A stretch of DNA of 64,000 bases from Rhodospirillaceae bacterium (GTDB lineage Bacteria; Pseudomonadota; Alphaproteobacteria; MPNO01; UBA2964). Of this stretch, positions 52,542 to 60,710 are shown piece after piece. The stretch lies in assembly GCA_002720855.1 (NCBI GenBank), contig PBIN01000003.1:62001-126000 (forward strand), given 5' to 3'. Both the position numbers and the translations under genes were made by a program. The notes beneath the pieces are model-generated. The model was not told where the DNA came from. It worked only from the letters and a program-made list of their open reading frames with translations, and did not search any database. Position 1 is the first letter of the stretch, and each line of letters starts with the position of its first letter.

Positions 52542-52564
52542 TCTTTAACGAAGAGACGAGACCA

Positions 52565-53143
52565 ATGAGCGATAAGCAACCTGTAGGTATCCGCCGCATT
52601 GTGACGGGTCATGATGAAAACGGTAAAGCCATTGTAATCGCGGACGGGCCAACCCCTGGCGTTAAAACGACGCCGAACCGGCCCGGTGTGATTTTTCATA
52701 ATATGTGGACCACTAAATCAGCGCCGGCCCGCTATGACGGACCGGAAGAGGAAACCAGCGTAGACCTTCCACTGCCGCCACCTAAAGAAGGGACAACCTT
52801 TCGGCTGATCGAGTTTCCACCGGAAGCCAAGGTGGAACAGGTAGATGAGGAAACCGCCAAGAAGGCTTTCGAGGAATATGGTGCAGACGGTGCGCTTCAG
52901 CATGGTGAGGGTGATCAGCAAAAGAAACAGCATTCCTTCATGCACCGTACAGAGACTGTCGACTATGCGATTTGTCTGTCTGGTGAAATGACGATGTATC
53001 TCGACGATTCAGAGGTCGTTATGAATGCTGGTGATGTCATGGTTCAGCGCGGCACCAACCATGCCTGGGTCAATAAATCTGATGAATATTGCACGATGGC
53101 CTTTATCCTGATCGATGGTGAAGGCGAGCGGGGCGACGATTAA
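52565..53143 (+). CDS. Cupin domain protein
   Basis: 192 residues with a cupin barrel in the C-terminal half (HRTETVDYAICLSGEM, MNAGDVMVQRGTNHAW), giving likely metal ligands His, Glu and a late His. The N-terminal half (about 1-85) binds no recognised motif. Unlike the two cupins at 4.4-5.2 kb in length and sequence. Operon partner of the PcaD-like gene, 23 bases upstream. Confidence 0.82.
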   Translation: MSDKQPVGIRRIVTGHDENGKAIVIADGPTPGVKTTPNRPGVIFHNMWTTKSAPARYDGPEEETSVDLPLPPPKEGTTFRLIEFPPEAKVEQVDEETAKKAFEEYGADGALQHGEGDQQKKQHSFMHRTETVDYAICLSGEMTMYLDDSEVVMNAGDVMVQRGTNHAWVNKSDEYCTMAFILIDGEGERGDD

Positions 53144-53164
53144 GCGAGAACGCGGTGAGCGTAC

Positions 53165-55276
53165 GTGGTTCCTTCTGACCAAATAGGGCGTGGCCCCACC
53201 GCTGACCGTCGCGAGGAAAAGACGGAGCGGTTTGGTCGCACCCTCGTTGACCCTTATGCCTGGCTAAGGGACCCTGACTGGCAGCGCGTGATGCGTGAGC
53301 CAGAAACGCTGCGACCCGACATTCGCGACCATCTCGAAGCAGAAAATGCCTTTACGGACGAATTTCTAAAGCCCATCGAGAATTTGCGGGAAGAACTTGC
53401 AGCCGAGCTCAAAGCGCGCATCAAGGAAGATGATGCGTCAGTACCAACCCCTGATGGTGACTGGGAATACTATCGGCGCTTCGCAATCGGCGGTCAGTAT
53501 CCGATACTTTGCCGTCGACCGAGAAATGTTGACACATCAGGCGGCGAACAAATTCTGATTGATGGCAATAAGGAAGCTGAAGGTGAAAAGTTTTTTGCCA
53601 TAGGGGGAGCAACTCATAGTCCTGATCATTCTCTCCTCAGCGCTGCAATAGACAGAAACGGCTCGGAATATTGCATTATCGAAATCCACGACCTGAACAA
53701 CGGGAACACATTGCCCGAACGGCTGGAGAATGCCCAAGGCGACATGGCGTTTTCTGCAGATGGGAAATTCCTGTTTTATACGGTTCTGGATGACAATCAC
53801 CGTCCAAATAAAGTTTACCGGCATCAGATTGGCACTGCGCCGGAGGAAGATTGCCTTGTTTACGAGGAAACCGATCCCGGATTTTTTATCGGTGTCGGAA
53901 AAACCGAAAGTGGGCGTTTTATTTTGATCGACGCCCACGATCATGCAGATACCAGCGAAGTACATATTATCGATGCCGCCAATCCCGCTGGCGAGCCGCG
54001 ATTGATCGCTGAACGCAAGACTGGCATCAGTTACGACATTAGCGATCTAGGTGATCGTTTTTTTGTTCACACCAATATCGATGGGGCAATCGACTTTAAA
54101 ATCGTTGAGGCAACACTCGGGAACCCCGATCCTTCGCAATGGAGAGATGTCGTTGGGCACCGTCCGGGATGCCTGATCCGCTCGACAATTTTGTTTGAAA
54201 ATTTTTTAGTCCGTCATGAACGCGAAACGGCCTTACCACGTATTGTCATCCGGGAGCTTGCGTCGGGAGAGGAACACGAGATCGAGTTCGACGAAGAAGC
54301 TTACGATTTATCTCTGCATCCAGGATACGAATTTGAAACTACAACGCTTAGGTTCGCCTACTCGTCACCGACAACCCCTCAGCGCATTTATGATTACGAT
54401 ATGAAGTCGCGTGAACGGGTATTGCGTAAGGAGCAGGAAATCCCTTCAGGGCATGAGCCCAGCGATTATATTTGCCGTCGCCTACTGGCAACCAGTCATG
54501 ATGATGTCGACGTGCCCGTAACCGTCCTACATCATAAAGACACACCAATTGACGGCTCTGCACCCCTACTTCTGTACGGTTACGGCTCATATGGCTATGC
54601 GATGCCGGCTTCATTCTCTCCTAACGTATTCAGTTTGGTTGATCGTGGTATGGTTTATGCGATTGCCCACATTCGCGGCGGTACCGAGGGTGGATATGGC
54701 TGGTATCTAGACGGCAAACTCAAAAAGAAGAAAAACACCTTTCTAGACTTTATCGCTGCCGCTGAGCACCTGATCGCCGAACAATTTACCGAGAAAGGTA
54801 GAATTGTGGCACAAGGCCGTTCTGCTGGCGGGATGCTCATGGGTGCCGTCGCCAACATGCGTCCCGATCTCTTCAAGGGCATTCTTGGTGAAGTTCCATT
54901 TGTCGACGTCATCAACACGATGTCAGATGAATCACTACCCTTAACGCCGCCGGAATGGGTTGAATGGGGTGACCCAATTCGCGATGAAAATGCCTTTGGT
55001 GACATGGTTTCTTATTGCCCATATACAAATATTGGCGACCAACCTTATCCCAACATATTGGCGACAGGTGGCCTCACCGACCCGCGAGTCACCTATTGGG
55101 AACCAGCAAAATGGGCCGCCAAACTTCGTCATCACAATACCGGCGAAAATCAGATTCTGTGCTGGATAAATATGGAAGCCGGTCATGGCGGTGCTTCGGG
55201 AAGATTCGACCGGCTAAAGGAAGTCGCGCTTTCCTATGGTTTCGCCCTAATGGTCTCCGGCAAAGCGGGACTGTGA
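53165..55276 (+). CDS. Prolyl oligopeptidase family serine peptidase (oligopeptidase B-like)
   Basis: 703 residues: N-terminal beta-propeller (about 80-430) and C-terminal alpha/beta-hydrolase domain with Ser553 (AQGRSAGGMLMG) and a late His (MEAGHGGASGRF). The HIRGGTEGGYGWYLDGK block is typical of S9A oligopeptidase B. Start GTG at 53165. No signal peptide. Its stop overlaps the next start (GTGA). Confidence 0.87.
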   Translation: MVPSDQIGRGPTADRREEKTERFGRTLVDPYAWLRDPDWQRVMREPETLRPDIRDHLEAENAFTDEFLKPIENLREELAAELKARIKEDDASVPTPDGDWEYYRRFAIGGQYPILCRRPRNVDTSGGEQILIDGNKEAEGEKFFAIGGATHSPDHSLLSAAIDRNGSEYCIIEIHDLNNGNTLPERLENAQGDMAFSADGKFLFYTVLDDNHRPNKVYRHQIGTAPEEDCLVYEETDPGFFIGVGKTESGRFILIDAHDHADTSEVHIIDAANPAGEPRLIAERKTGISYDISDLGDRFFVHTNIDGAIDFKIVEATLGNPDPSQWRDVVGHRPGCLIRSTILFENFLVRHERETALPRIVIRELASGEEHEIEFDEEAYDLSLHPGYEFETTTLRFAYSSPTTPQRIYDYDMKSRERVLRKEQEIPSGHEPSDYICRRLLATSHDDVDVPVTVLHHKDTPIDGSAPLLLYGYGSYGYAMPASFSPNVFSLVDRGMVYAIAHIRGGTEGGYGWYLDGKLKKKKNTFLDFIAAAEHLIAEQFTEKGRIVAQGRSAGGMLMGAVANMRPDLFKGILGEVPFVDVINTMSDESLPLTPPEWVEWGDPIRDENAFGDMVSYCPYTNIGDQPYPNILATGGLTDPRVTYWEPAKWAAKLRHHNTGENQILCWINMEAGHGGASGRFDRLKEVALSYGFALMVSGKAGL

Positions 55277-55992
55277 CGACATCCTTTAACTCAAAGGAGG
55301 CCGCGCGGGCGCATGTTTGGGATACACTCAAGGACCAGCGCGAAGCACGGTTTCCCTTTCCAATCCACGGACGAATACCAAACTTTAAACGCGCCGAGGC
55401 GGCAGCGAGCCGTTTGTTCGAGCTCTCACCCTGGAAAGATGCCAAGTATATAAAAATCAACCCGGATTCACCGCAACGTCCCGTGCGGTTGGAGGCTTTA
55501 AAACGTGGCATTACCTACTTCATGCCGACACCAAGATTAAAAGCGGGGTTCAAAAGATTTGACCCGGCAAAGATCGGCACCGAGAATTTTTCAAAGGCTG
55601 CCGCACTTTCAACAAGTGATGACTGGGCGGAAGAGGTCTCCTTGGAAGACATGCCTCAAGTAGATGCAATCGTTGCTGGCTCGGTTGCCGTGACCCGCCT
55701 TGGAAAACGCTGTGGCAAGGGTGAAGGCTATAGCGATATTGAATTTGCCATCCTGAGGGAACTTGGCCACAAACCCGTACCGGTCGCGACAACCGTCCAT
55801 CAGATTTCAGTCGTCGATGACTTCCCCCGCGATGAAATTGATCTTCCTCTTTCCGTTGTGGTCACCCCTGATGAAACCATAGAAGTTGATGAGCCTTTTC
55901 CGGCACCAGACGGAATACTATGGGATCGCTTGTCTGAAGAAGATTTGGACGAGATGCCTATACTCAAGGATCTCAAAAATCTAAATGGTTGA
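55273..55992 (+). CDS. 5-formyltetrahydrofolate cyclo-ligase-like (MTHFSD-like) protein
   Basis: 239 residues starting with GTG at 55273, four bases inside the peptidase gene. The nucleotide-binding block GKGEGYSDIEFAILRELG matches the methenyltetrahydrofolate-synthase-domain family more than the short bacterial FauA-type enzyme. The open frame extends upstream to 55015 but overlaps the peptidase gene and shows no homology there. Function may be folate-related but is unproven. Confidence 0.75.
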   Translation: MTTSFNSKEAARAHVWDTLKDQREARFPFPIHGRIPNFKRAEAAASRLFELSPWKDAKYIKINPDSPQRPVRLEALKRGITYFMPTPRLKAGFKRFDPAKIGTENFSKAAALSTSDDWAEEVSLEDMPQVDAIVAGSVAVTRLGKRCGKGEGYSDIEFAILRELGHKPVPVATTVHQISVVDDFPRDEIDLPLSVVVTPDETIEVDEPFPAPDGILWDRLSEEDLDEMPILKDLKNLNG

Positions 55993-56050
55993 AATAGCAC
56001 CTAAAGCCAGACGGTTTGACCCTATCGGTGCTGCGCCCTAGATTGCCGAT

Positions 56051-57031
56051 ATGAAACTCGCCTCTCTAAAAAGCGGTCGCGACGGTGCACTTGTTGTTGT
56101 CAGCGACGATTTAAAGCGTATGGCCTCTGCCGAAGGCATTGCCGCAACGATGCAAGATGCCCTGGATGAATGGGCGGCTCTCGCTCCTGACCTTGAGAGG
56201 TGTTGCGCTGATCTCAATAGCGACAAAAATTCAGGCACTCCTTTTGACCCCACGCGATGTGCCGCACCACTTCCTCGCGCCTATCACTGGGCGGATGGCA
56301 GTGTTTATCTCAATCATATGGAGCTTGTGAGAAAGGCACGCGGCGCCGAAATGCCGGAGAGTTTTCTTACAGATGCACTGATGTATCAGGGCGGATCGGA
56401 TATTTTGCTTGGTGCCTGCGATGAAATTCAGGTAATCGACGAAAATTGGGGCATCGACCTAGAAGCTGAGGTCGCTGTAATCACTGATGATGTCCCGATG
56501 GGTGTTTCTGCAGAAGAGGCACCCAAGCATATCGTTCTAATCCTGCTCGCCAATGACGTTTCTTTGAGGAATCTCATTCCGGGTGAGCTGGGCAAGAGTT
56601 TCGGATTTTATCAATCCAAACCACCGACAGCCTTTTCGCCTGTCGCTGTAACACCAACTGTGTTGGGCGAAAAATGGAACGGAAGCAAGTTGCAGGGCCG
56701 GATCTCAGCGGAGATTAATGGAACACTCCTCGGCGATCCTGATGCGGGAGATGATATGTATTTCGATTTTGGACAGCTAATTGTTCATGCGGCGAAAACG
56801 CGTCCACTTGGCGCGGGAACGATTATCGGTTCCGGCACAATTTCCAATCGCGACCGGAGCCGAGGTTCAACCTGTCTTGCGGAGGTGCGGACAATTGAAA
56901 CAATTGAACATGGCGAGCCGAAAACGTCTTTTTTGAAATTTGGTGATACAGTTCGCATCGAAATGGTGGATAATAAGGGGCAGTCAATTTTTGGTGCGAT
57001 AGACCAAAAAGTAGTGCAGCACACACCATAA
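56051..57031 (+). CDS. Fumarylacetoacetate hydrolase family protein
   Basis: 326 residues of the FAH superfamily. Metal-site Glu residues are in WGIDLEAEVAVI, Asp in ANDVSLRNLIPGELGKSFGF, followed by QSKPPTAFSPVAVTP. This sequence type is common as fumarylacetoacetase in proteobacterial homogentisate pathways. Followed by a VOC gene after 14 bases; no homogentisate dioxygenase is in the window, so another acylpyruvate substrate is possible. Confidence 0.86.
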   Translation: MKLASLKSGRDGALVVVSDDLKRMASAEGIAATMQDALDEWAALAPDLERCCADLNSDKNSGTPFDPTRCAAPLPRAYHWADGSVYLNHMELVRKARGAEMPESFLTDALMYQGGSDILLGACDEIQVIDENWGIDLEAEVAVITDDVPMGVSAEEAPKHIVLILLANDVSLRNLIPGELGKSFGFYQSKPPTAFSPVAVTPTVLGEKWNGSKLQGRISAEINGTLLGDPDAGDDMYFDFGQLIVHAAKTRPLGAGTIIGSGTISNRDRSRGSTCLAEVRTIETIEHGEPKTSFLKFGDTVRIEMVDNKGQSIFGAIDQKVVQHTP

Positions 57032-57045
57032 TGGTGAGGCCATAA

Positions 57046-57597
57046 ATGCCAGACGATACAACGCCTTTAACGGCGACATCCAATGATACCGGTGTAATAC
57101 CGACGATTACCGGTCTAAATCATTTTGCCTGGCGGTGCCGGGACGCTGAAGAAACACGCCATTTTTATGAAGACATACTGGGGCTCCCCCTGGTCCATAC
57201 GATTGCGTTGGATTTTGTGCCATCAACTGGAGAGAACGACCCTTACATGCACCTGTTCTTCCGCATGAAAAACGGCTCCTGTATTGCGTTCTTTGATTTA
57301 GCGGATGGTGGCCAGTATACACCTGATCCCGGGACCCCATTATGGGTCAATCACTTTGCCTTCGAAGTCGACACGCTAGACGAGGTAATGGTGATGAAAG
57401 ACCGTTTAGTCGCTGAAGGAATCAAGGTCATAGGACCGACGGATCACGGCTTTATCCAATCAATTTATTTTTTCGACCCAAACAATCTACGTCTTGAAAT
57501 CACCTGCAATACGGCAACACCCGAAGAAACACAAAAATATGCCGATCAGGCACATGAACATTTAAAACAGTGGTTGGCAGATCATCCGAAGAGTTAG
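57046..57597 (+). CDS. VOC family protein (single domain)
   Basis: 183 residues with one VOC (glyoxalase/dioxygenase) module: GLNHFAWRCRDAEETRHFYEDILG, WVNHFAFEVD, DPNNLRLEIT giving His, His, Glu metal ligands. Co-transcribed with the FAH-family gene. Metal-dependent lyase or dioxygenase; substrate unknown. Confidence 0.83.
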   Translation: MPDDTTPLTATSNDTGVIPTITGLNHFAWRCRDAEETRHFYEDILGLPLVHTIALDFVPSTGENDPYMHLFFRMKNGSCIAFFDLADGGQYTPDPGTPLWVNHFAFEVDTLDEVMVMKDRLVAEGIKVIGPTDHGFIQSIYFFDPNNLRLEITCNTATPEETQKYADQAHEHLKQWLADHPKS

Positions 57598-57626
57598 ATG
57601 GCGTTGGAGTAACAGTAGAGTAAAGG

Positions 57627-58712
57627 ATGTCTGTATCTGAACTGGTTTCTATAGATGTTGACCCTGATCGGGGTCCACGAATTTATGGCGCAATCAGGCG
57701 CGCAAACAATAAAAAGTGCGCCGCTTTAATTGTTCACCCCTCGAGCAATTTCTTTGACCACTATCTCATGGAGGAATTGCCCAAGCGCGGCGTCACATTG
57801 TTAGCGCTGAACACGCGTTATTTGAATGACGATCCTCACCTGCTCTTTGAACGGATTATTGATGATGTTGGTGCAGCCGTTCGATTTCTTCGCGATGAAG
57901 GGTTTAAAAAGATTGTCTTGCTGGGAAATTCCGGCGGCGCTTCGACCGTCGCCTTGTATCAGGCAGAAGCTGAAAACCTGACTATTACCGAGACTTTAAC
58001 CGGCGACCCCGTCAATTTATCTGCGCAAAACCTGCCACCTGCAGATGGCATCGCTCTTTTTGGCGCTCATCCTGGACGCGCCCTTCTCCTTCTTCGTTGG
58101 ATCGACGGTTCAGTTACTGATGAAAATGACCCGCTTTCGATCGATCCTGGACTAGACATTTTTAATCCTGAAAACGGCCCCCCATATTCTCCACAATTCG
58201 TATCCAAGGTTCGCAACGCCCAGCTGCGCAGGTCCCAATTCATAACGGATCGAACCCAGGAAAGAATTGAGACATTGCGGGCAAACCCGGAGGGCCCACG
58301 CGATGAGGCATTTATTGTGCATCGCACCTGTGCGGACCCAAGGTTTTTCGATCTGTCCCTGGACCGTAATGACCGCGAAATAGGGATGGTTTGGGGCGAT
58401 CCTTATCGATTAAATTATGGTCCCCGTGACATTGCACGGTTCACCACCTTGACCTCATGGATGAGCCAATGGTCACTGGAATCAAGGGCGCACGGCCCCG
58501 ATTGTATCGCTCGAACAACCATACCTGTTTTAAACCTCGAATTCACAGCTGATACAAACGCTTTGCCAAGCGATATCGCGATGTGGTCGGAAGCACTGGG
58601 AGAACGGCAGGAATTTCATCGCATCAAGAATGCTACACATTTTTTGATCGGGCAGACAGAAATCAAAGCTGAAGTCGGTGAACGTCTCGCCGATTGGTCA
58701 TTAAAGTTGTAA
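57627..58712 (+). CDS. Alpha/beta hydrolase family protein
   Basis: 361 residues with the nucleophile elbow GNSGGAS (near 98-104), an HPSSNFFD oxyanion-side segment and a late His (KNATHFLIGQ). A large insertion between residues ~120 and 270 differs from PcaD-like enzymes. Not assigned to a named family. It ends the FAH-VOC-hydrolase run. Confidence 0.72.
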   Translation: MSVSELVSIDVDPDRGPRIYGAIRRANNKKCAALIVHPSSNFFDHYLMEELPKRGVTLLALNTRYLNDDPHLLFERIIDDVGAAVRFLRDEGFKKIVLLGNSGGASTVALYQAEAENLTITETLTGDPVNLSAQNLPPADGIALFGAHPGRALLLLRWIDGSVTDENDPLSIDPGLDIFNPENGPPYSPQFVSKVRNAQLRRSQFITDRTQERIETLRANPEGPRDEAFIVHRTCADPRFFDLSLDRNDREIGMVWGDPYRLNYGPRDIARFTTLTSWMSQWSLESRAHGPDCIARTTIPVLNLEFTADTNALPSDIAMWSEALGERQEFHRIKNATHFLIGQTEIKAEVGERLADWSLKL

Positions 58713-58780
58713 TAAACACAACCATTTACGCAAAAAAACTTCGAGACTAAGCAATTAACTCTCGATAATATTTAAAACAA

Positions 58781-58807
58781 GTTGACGCGCAGATCTTTCG
58801 TGTCAAC
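58781..58807. promoter_or_regulatory. Inverted repeat upstream of the sensor kinase gene
   Basis: GTTGACGCG (58781-58789) pairs with CGTGTCAAC (58799-58807), nine bases with one G-T wobble and a nine-base spacer, 18 bases before the kinase start. A second repeat TCGAGA...TCTCGA (58741-58765) lies just upstream. Either a hairpin in the leader or an operator. Confidence 0.35.
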
Positions 58808-58825
58808 GCAGGACCGGGGACTGGA

Positions 58826-59050
58826 GTGAATTTGGTGTCATCCCACGCTAGCACAGCGGATGAAGGCAATACTGCGTCAGGCAGCATGCCTAAAGCTGCA
58901 AATACCCGGGGGGAAAAGCCTAAAAGAACCCAGGGTCACAAGCTTCAATTCATTTTGTTTGCAGCATTGGTAATAATTTCCGCCGTTCCTGTCGTGCTTC
59001 TGGAGGCTTGGGTTCAGCATTCCGCGTTGAACGCGAAGTACAGACGGTGA
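58826..59050 (+). CDS. Sensor histidine kinase, N-terminal fragment (before frameshift)
   Basis: 74 residues from GTG 58826: a charged cytosolic start, then the first transmembrane helix ([20 protein letters not shown]), ending [14 protein letters not shown] at a stop. Reading with one extra G after GCGTTG near 59030 would give [15 protein letters not shown] and join the downstream kinase frame smoothly. Interpreted as the 5' part of one gene broken by a single-base deletion, either real or an assembly error. Confidence 0.7.
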   Translation: MNLVSSHASTADEGNTASGSMPKAANTRGEKPKRTQGHKLQFILFAALVIISAVPVVLLEAWVQHSALNAKYRR

Positions 59051-60705
59051 CGGAAAAACATCTATTGATCGCGCGCAATCTCAGCGGTGTTCTTGATAGA
59101 TACATCACAGACGTCGAAGAAGGTTTTAGAGCAGTCGTCGCAACCGCGGACAGTTCAGGCGCACATCCTGCGATGGGGCGCCTTTTGCGATCTTTGAGCT
59201 TTAATCACGTTTGTATTCTCGATGCCAACAATGCGGTTGTTCAGTCGTTAATGGACGAGTCTCAAGTATCTAAACCCCAGGGAATTTCCCGAAGTACGCG
59301 GGTCAAACTCCGTGATCTTGTTGCCGGGAATAACACAGGCATCGTGATATCGGACCTGATTGTCGATAATGGCACACCGAGTTTTTATCTCGTCAAACAG
59401 CTTAGACACGGTCATCTCGCCGTCGGCGTATTGTCCACCGAGTTTATCCGGAGCGTTCAGCGTGCAATTGTTTTCGGTGATCGCGGGCATTCCATGATCG
59501 TCGACAGAAAGGGCCGTGTCGTCGCCCATCCTAAAAAGGAATGGGAACGCGTTGCCCAAGACGCCTCGAAAATATCGATCGTACAAAAAATGATGCGGGG
59601 CGACTCTGGCGTGATGACTTTTTACTCGCCGCCGATGCAGGCCGATATGATCGCGGGCCACACTATTGTTCCGCGGGTTGGATGGGGTGTCATGGTCCCC
59701 CAACCGATGAAAGAACTCAGAGCCCAAGCGACAGAAGTGCGTGTTCTGACACTTGCTATAACGGGCATTGGAATATTGGTTGCTGTCATGATCTCGTGGT
59801 GGCTGGCAAAATTCCTCGCTCGGCCAATTGTCATTGTCGAGCAAGCTGCAACAAGAATTGCTAACGGGAATGCTTATGCGGAACTTGCACCATTACCACC
59901 CCAAAGCCCTAAAGAACTTGCGAGCCTTCATTCAAGCATTGCGAGAATGTTCGACGAAATTAGAGACCGGCAAAACAGCCTATTGATTGCGAAAACACAA
60001 TCGGAAGAAGCCAATAGGGCGAAATCAGAATTTTTGGCGAATATGAGTCACGAATTGCGGACGCCTTTGAACGCAATTGTTGGTTTTTCGGAGTTGATCA
60101 AGGGCGAAGCCCTGGGCCCTATTAAAGAGCGTAGATACGTTGGGTATGCGGACGACATTCTTCATTCCGGCTATCATTTGATGGGTATCATTGATGACAT
60201 ACTCGATATGTCCAAAATTGAGGCCGGTTATTCCAATCCCAAACGTAAAAAATTCGATTTGTCGCTAACAGCAGGTGAATGTGTGCGCATGACAGCTGAG
60301 CAGGCGCGTCAGAAATCGATAAACTTTAAGACCGAATTAGCTAAAGACATGCCAGCGGTGTTTGCCGACGAAAAAATGATCAAGCAGATCATTTTGAACC
60401 TTTTGTCGAACGCCATAAAATTCACTCCTGCGAACGGTTCGATCACGTTAAAAACTGAACTCGACGACAAAAATAATTTTCTGATCTCTGTTGCCGACAC
60501 CGGCATCGGAATAGGTCAGGAAAATCTGGATATTATTTTTGAACCCTTCCGGCAGGTCGATTCAACGATTGAACGCCAACATGGCGGTACCGGGCTTGGC
60601 CTACCCCTCGTTAAGGCCATGGTCGACATGCACAGCGGAGATTTGTCGATTGATAGTGAGGTAGGAACAGGTACGACAATTACGGTGTCGATTCCCCAAG
60701 AATAA
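59008..60705 (+). CDS. Sensor histidine kinase (Cache-type sensor, HAMP, HisKA, HATPase)
   Basis: In this frame: periplasmic Cache-like sensor region (about residues 15-245, with [14 protein letters not shown] and MVPQPMKEL), second transmembrane helix (247-264), HAMP-like linker (~270-325), HisKA with phospho-acceptor His348 ([13 protein letters not shown]), N box [11 protein letters not shown] and G boxes VADTGIGIG and GGTGLGL. The first transmembrane helix is in another frame upstream; the first ~10 residues here are not genuine. No response regulator is adjacent, so it is an orphan kinase. Confidence 0.85.
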   Translation: MGSAFRVEREVQTVTEKHLLIARNLSGVLDRYITDVEEGFRAVVATADSSGAHPAMGRLLRSLSFNHVCILDANNAVVQSLMDESQVSKPQGISRSTRVKLRDLVAGNNTGIVISDLIVDNGTPSFYLVKQLRHGHLAVGVLSTEFIRSVQRAIVFGDRGHSMIVDRKGRVVAHPKKEWERVAQDASKISIVQKMMRGDSGVMTFYSPPMQADMIAGHTIVPRVGWGVMVPQPMKELRAQATEVRVLTLAITGIGILVAVMISWWLAKFLARPIVIVEQAATRIANGNAYAELAPLPPQSPKELASLHSSIARMFDEIRDRQNSLLIAKTQSEEANRAKSEFLANMSHELRTPLNAIVGFSELIKGEALGPIKERRYVGYADDILHSGYHLMGIIDDILDMSKIEAGYSNPKRKKFDLSLTAGECVRMTAEQARQKSINFKTELAKDMPAVFADEKMIKQIILNLLSNAIKFTPANGSITLKTELDDKNNFLISVADTGIGIGQENLDIIFEPFRQVDSTIERQHGGTGLGLPLVKAMVDMHSGDLSIDSEVGTGTTITVSIPQE

Positions 60706-60710
60706 GCCTC

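Noticed and set aside
55015-55272. Longer N terminus of the MTHFSD-like protein
   Set aside because: It lies wholly within the peptidase gene and shows no family similarity; GTG 55273 forms a GTGA overlap.
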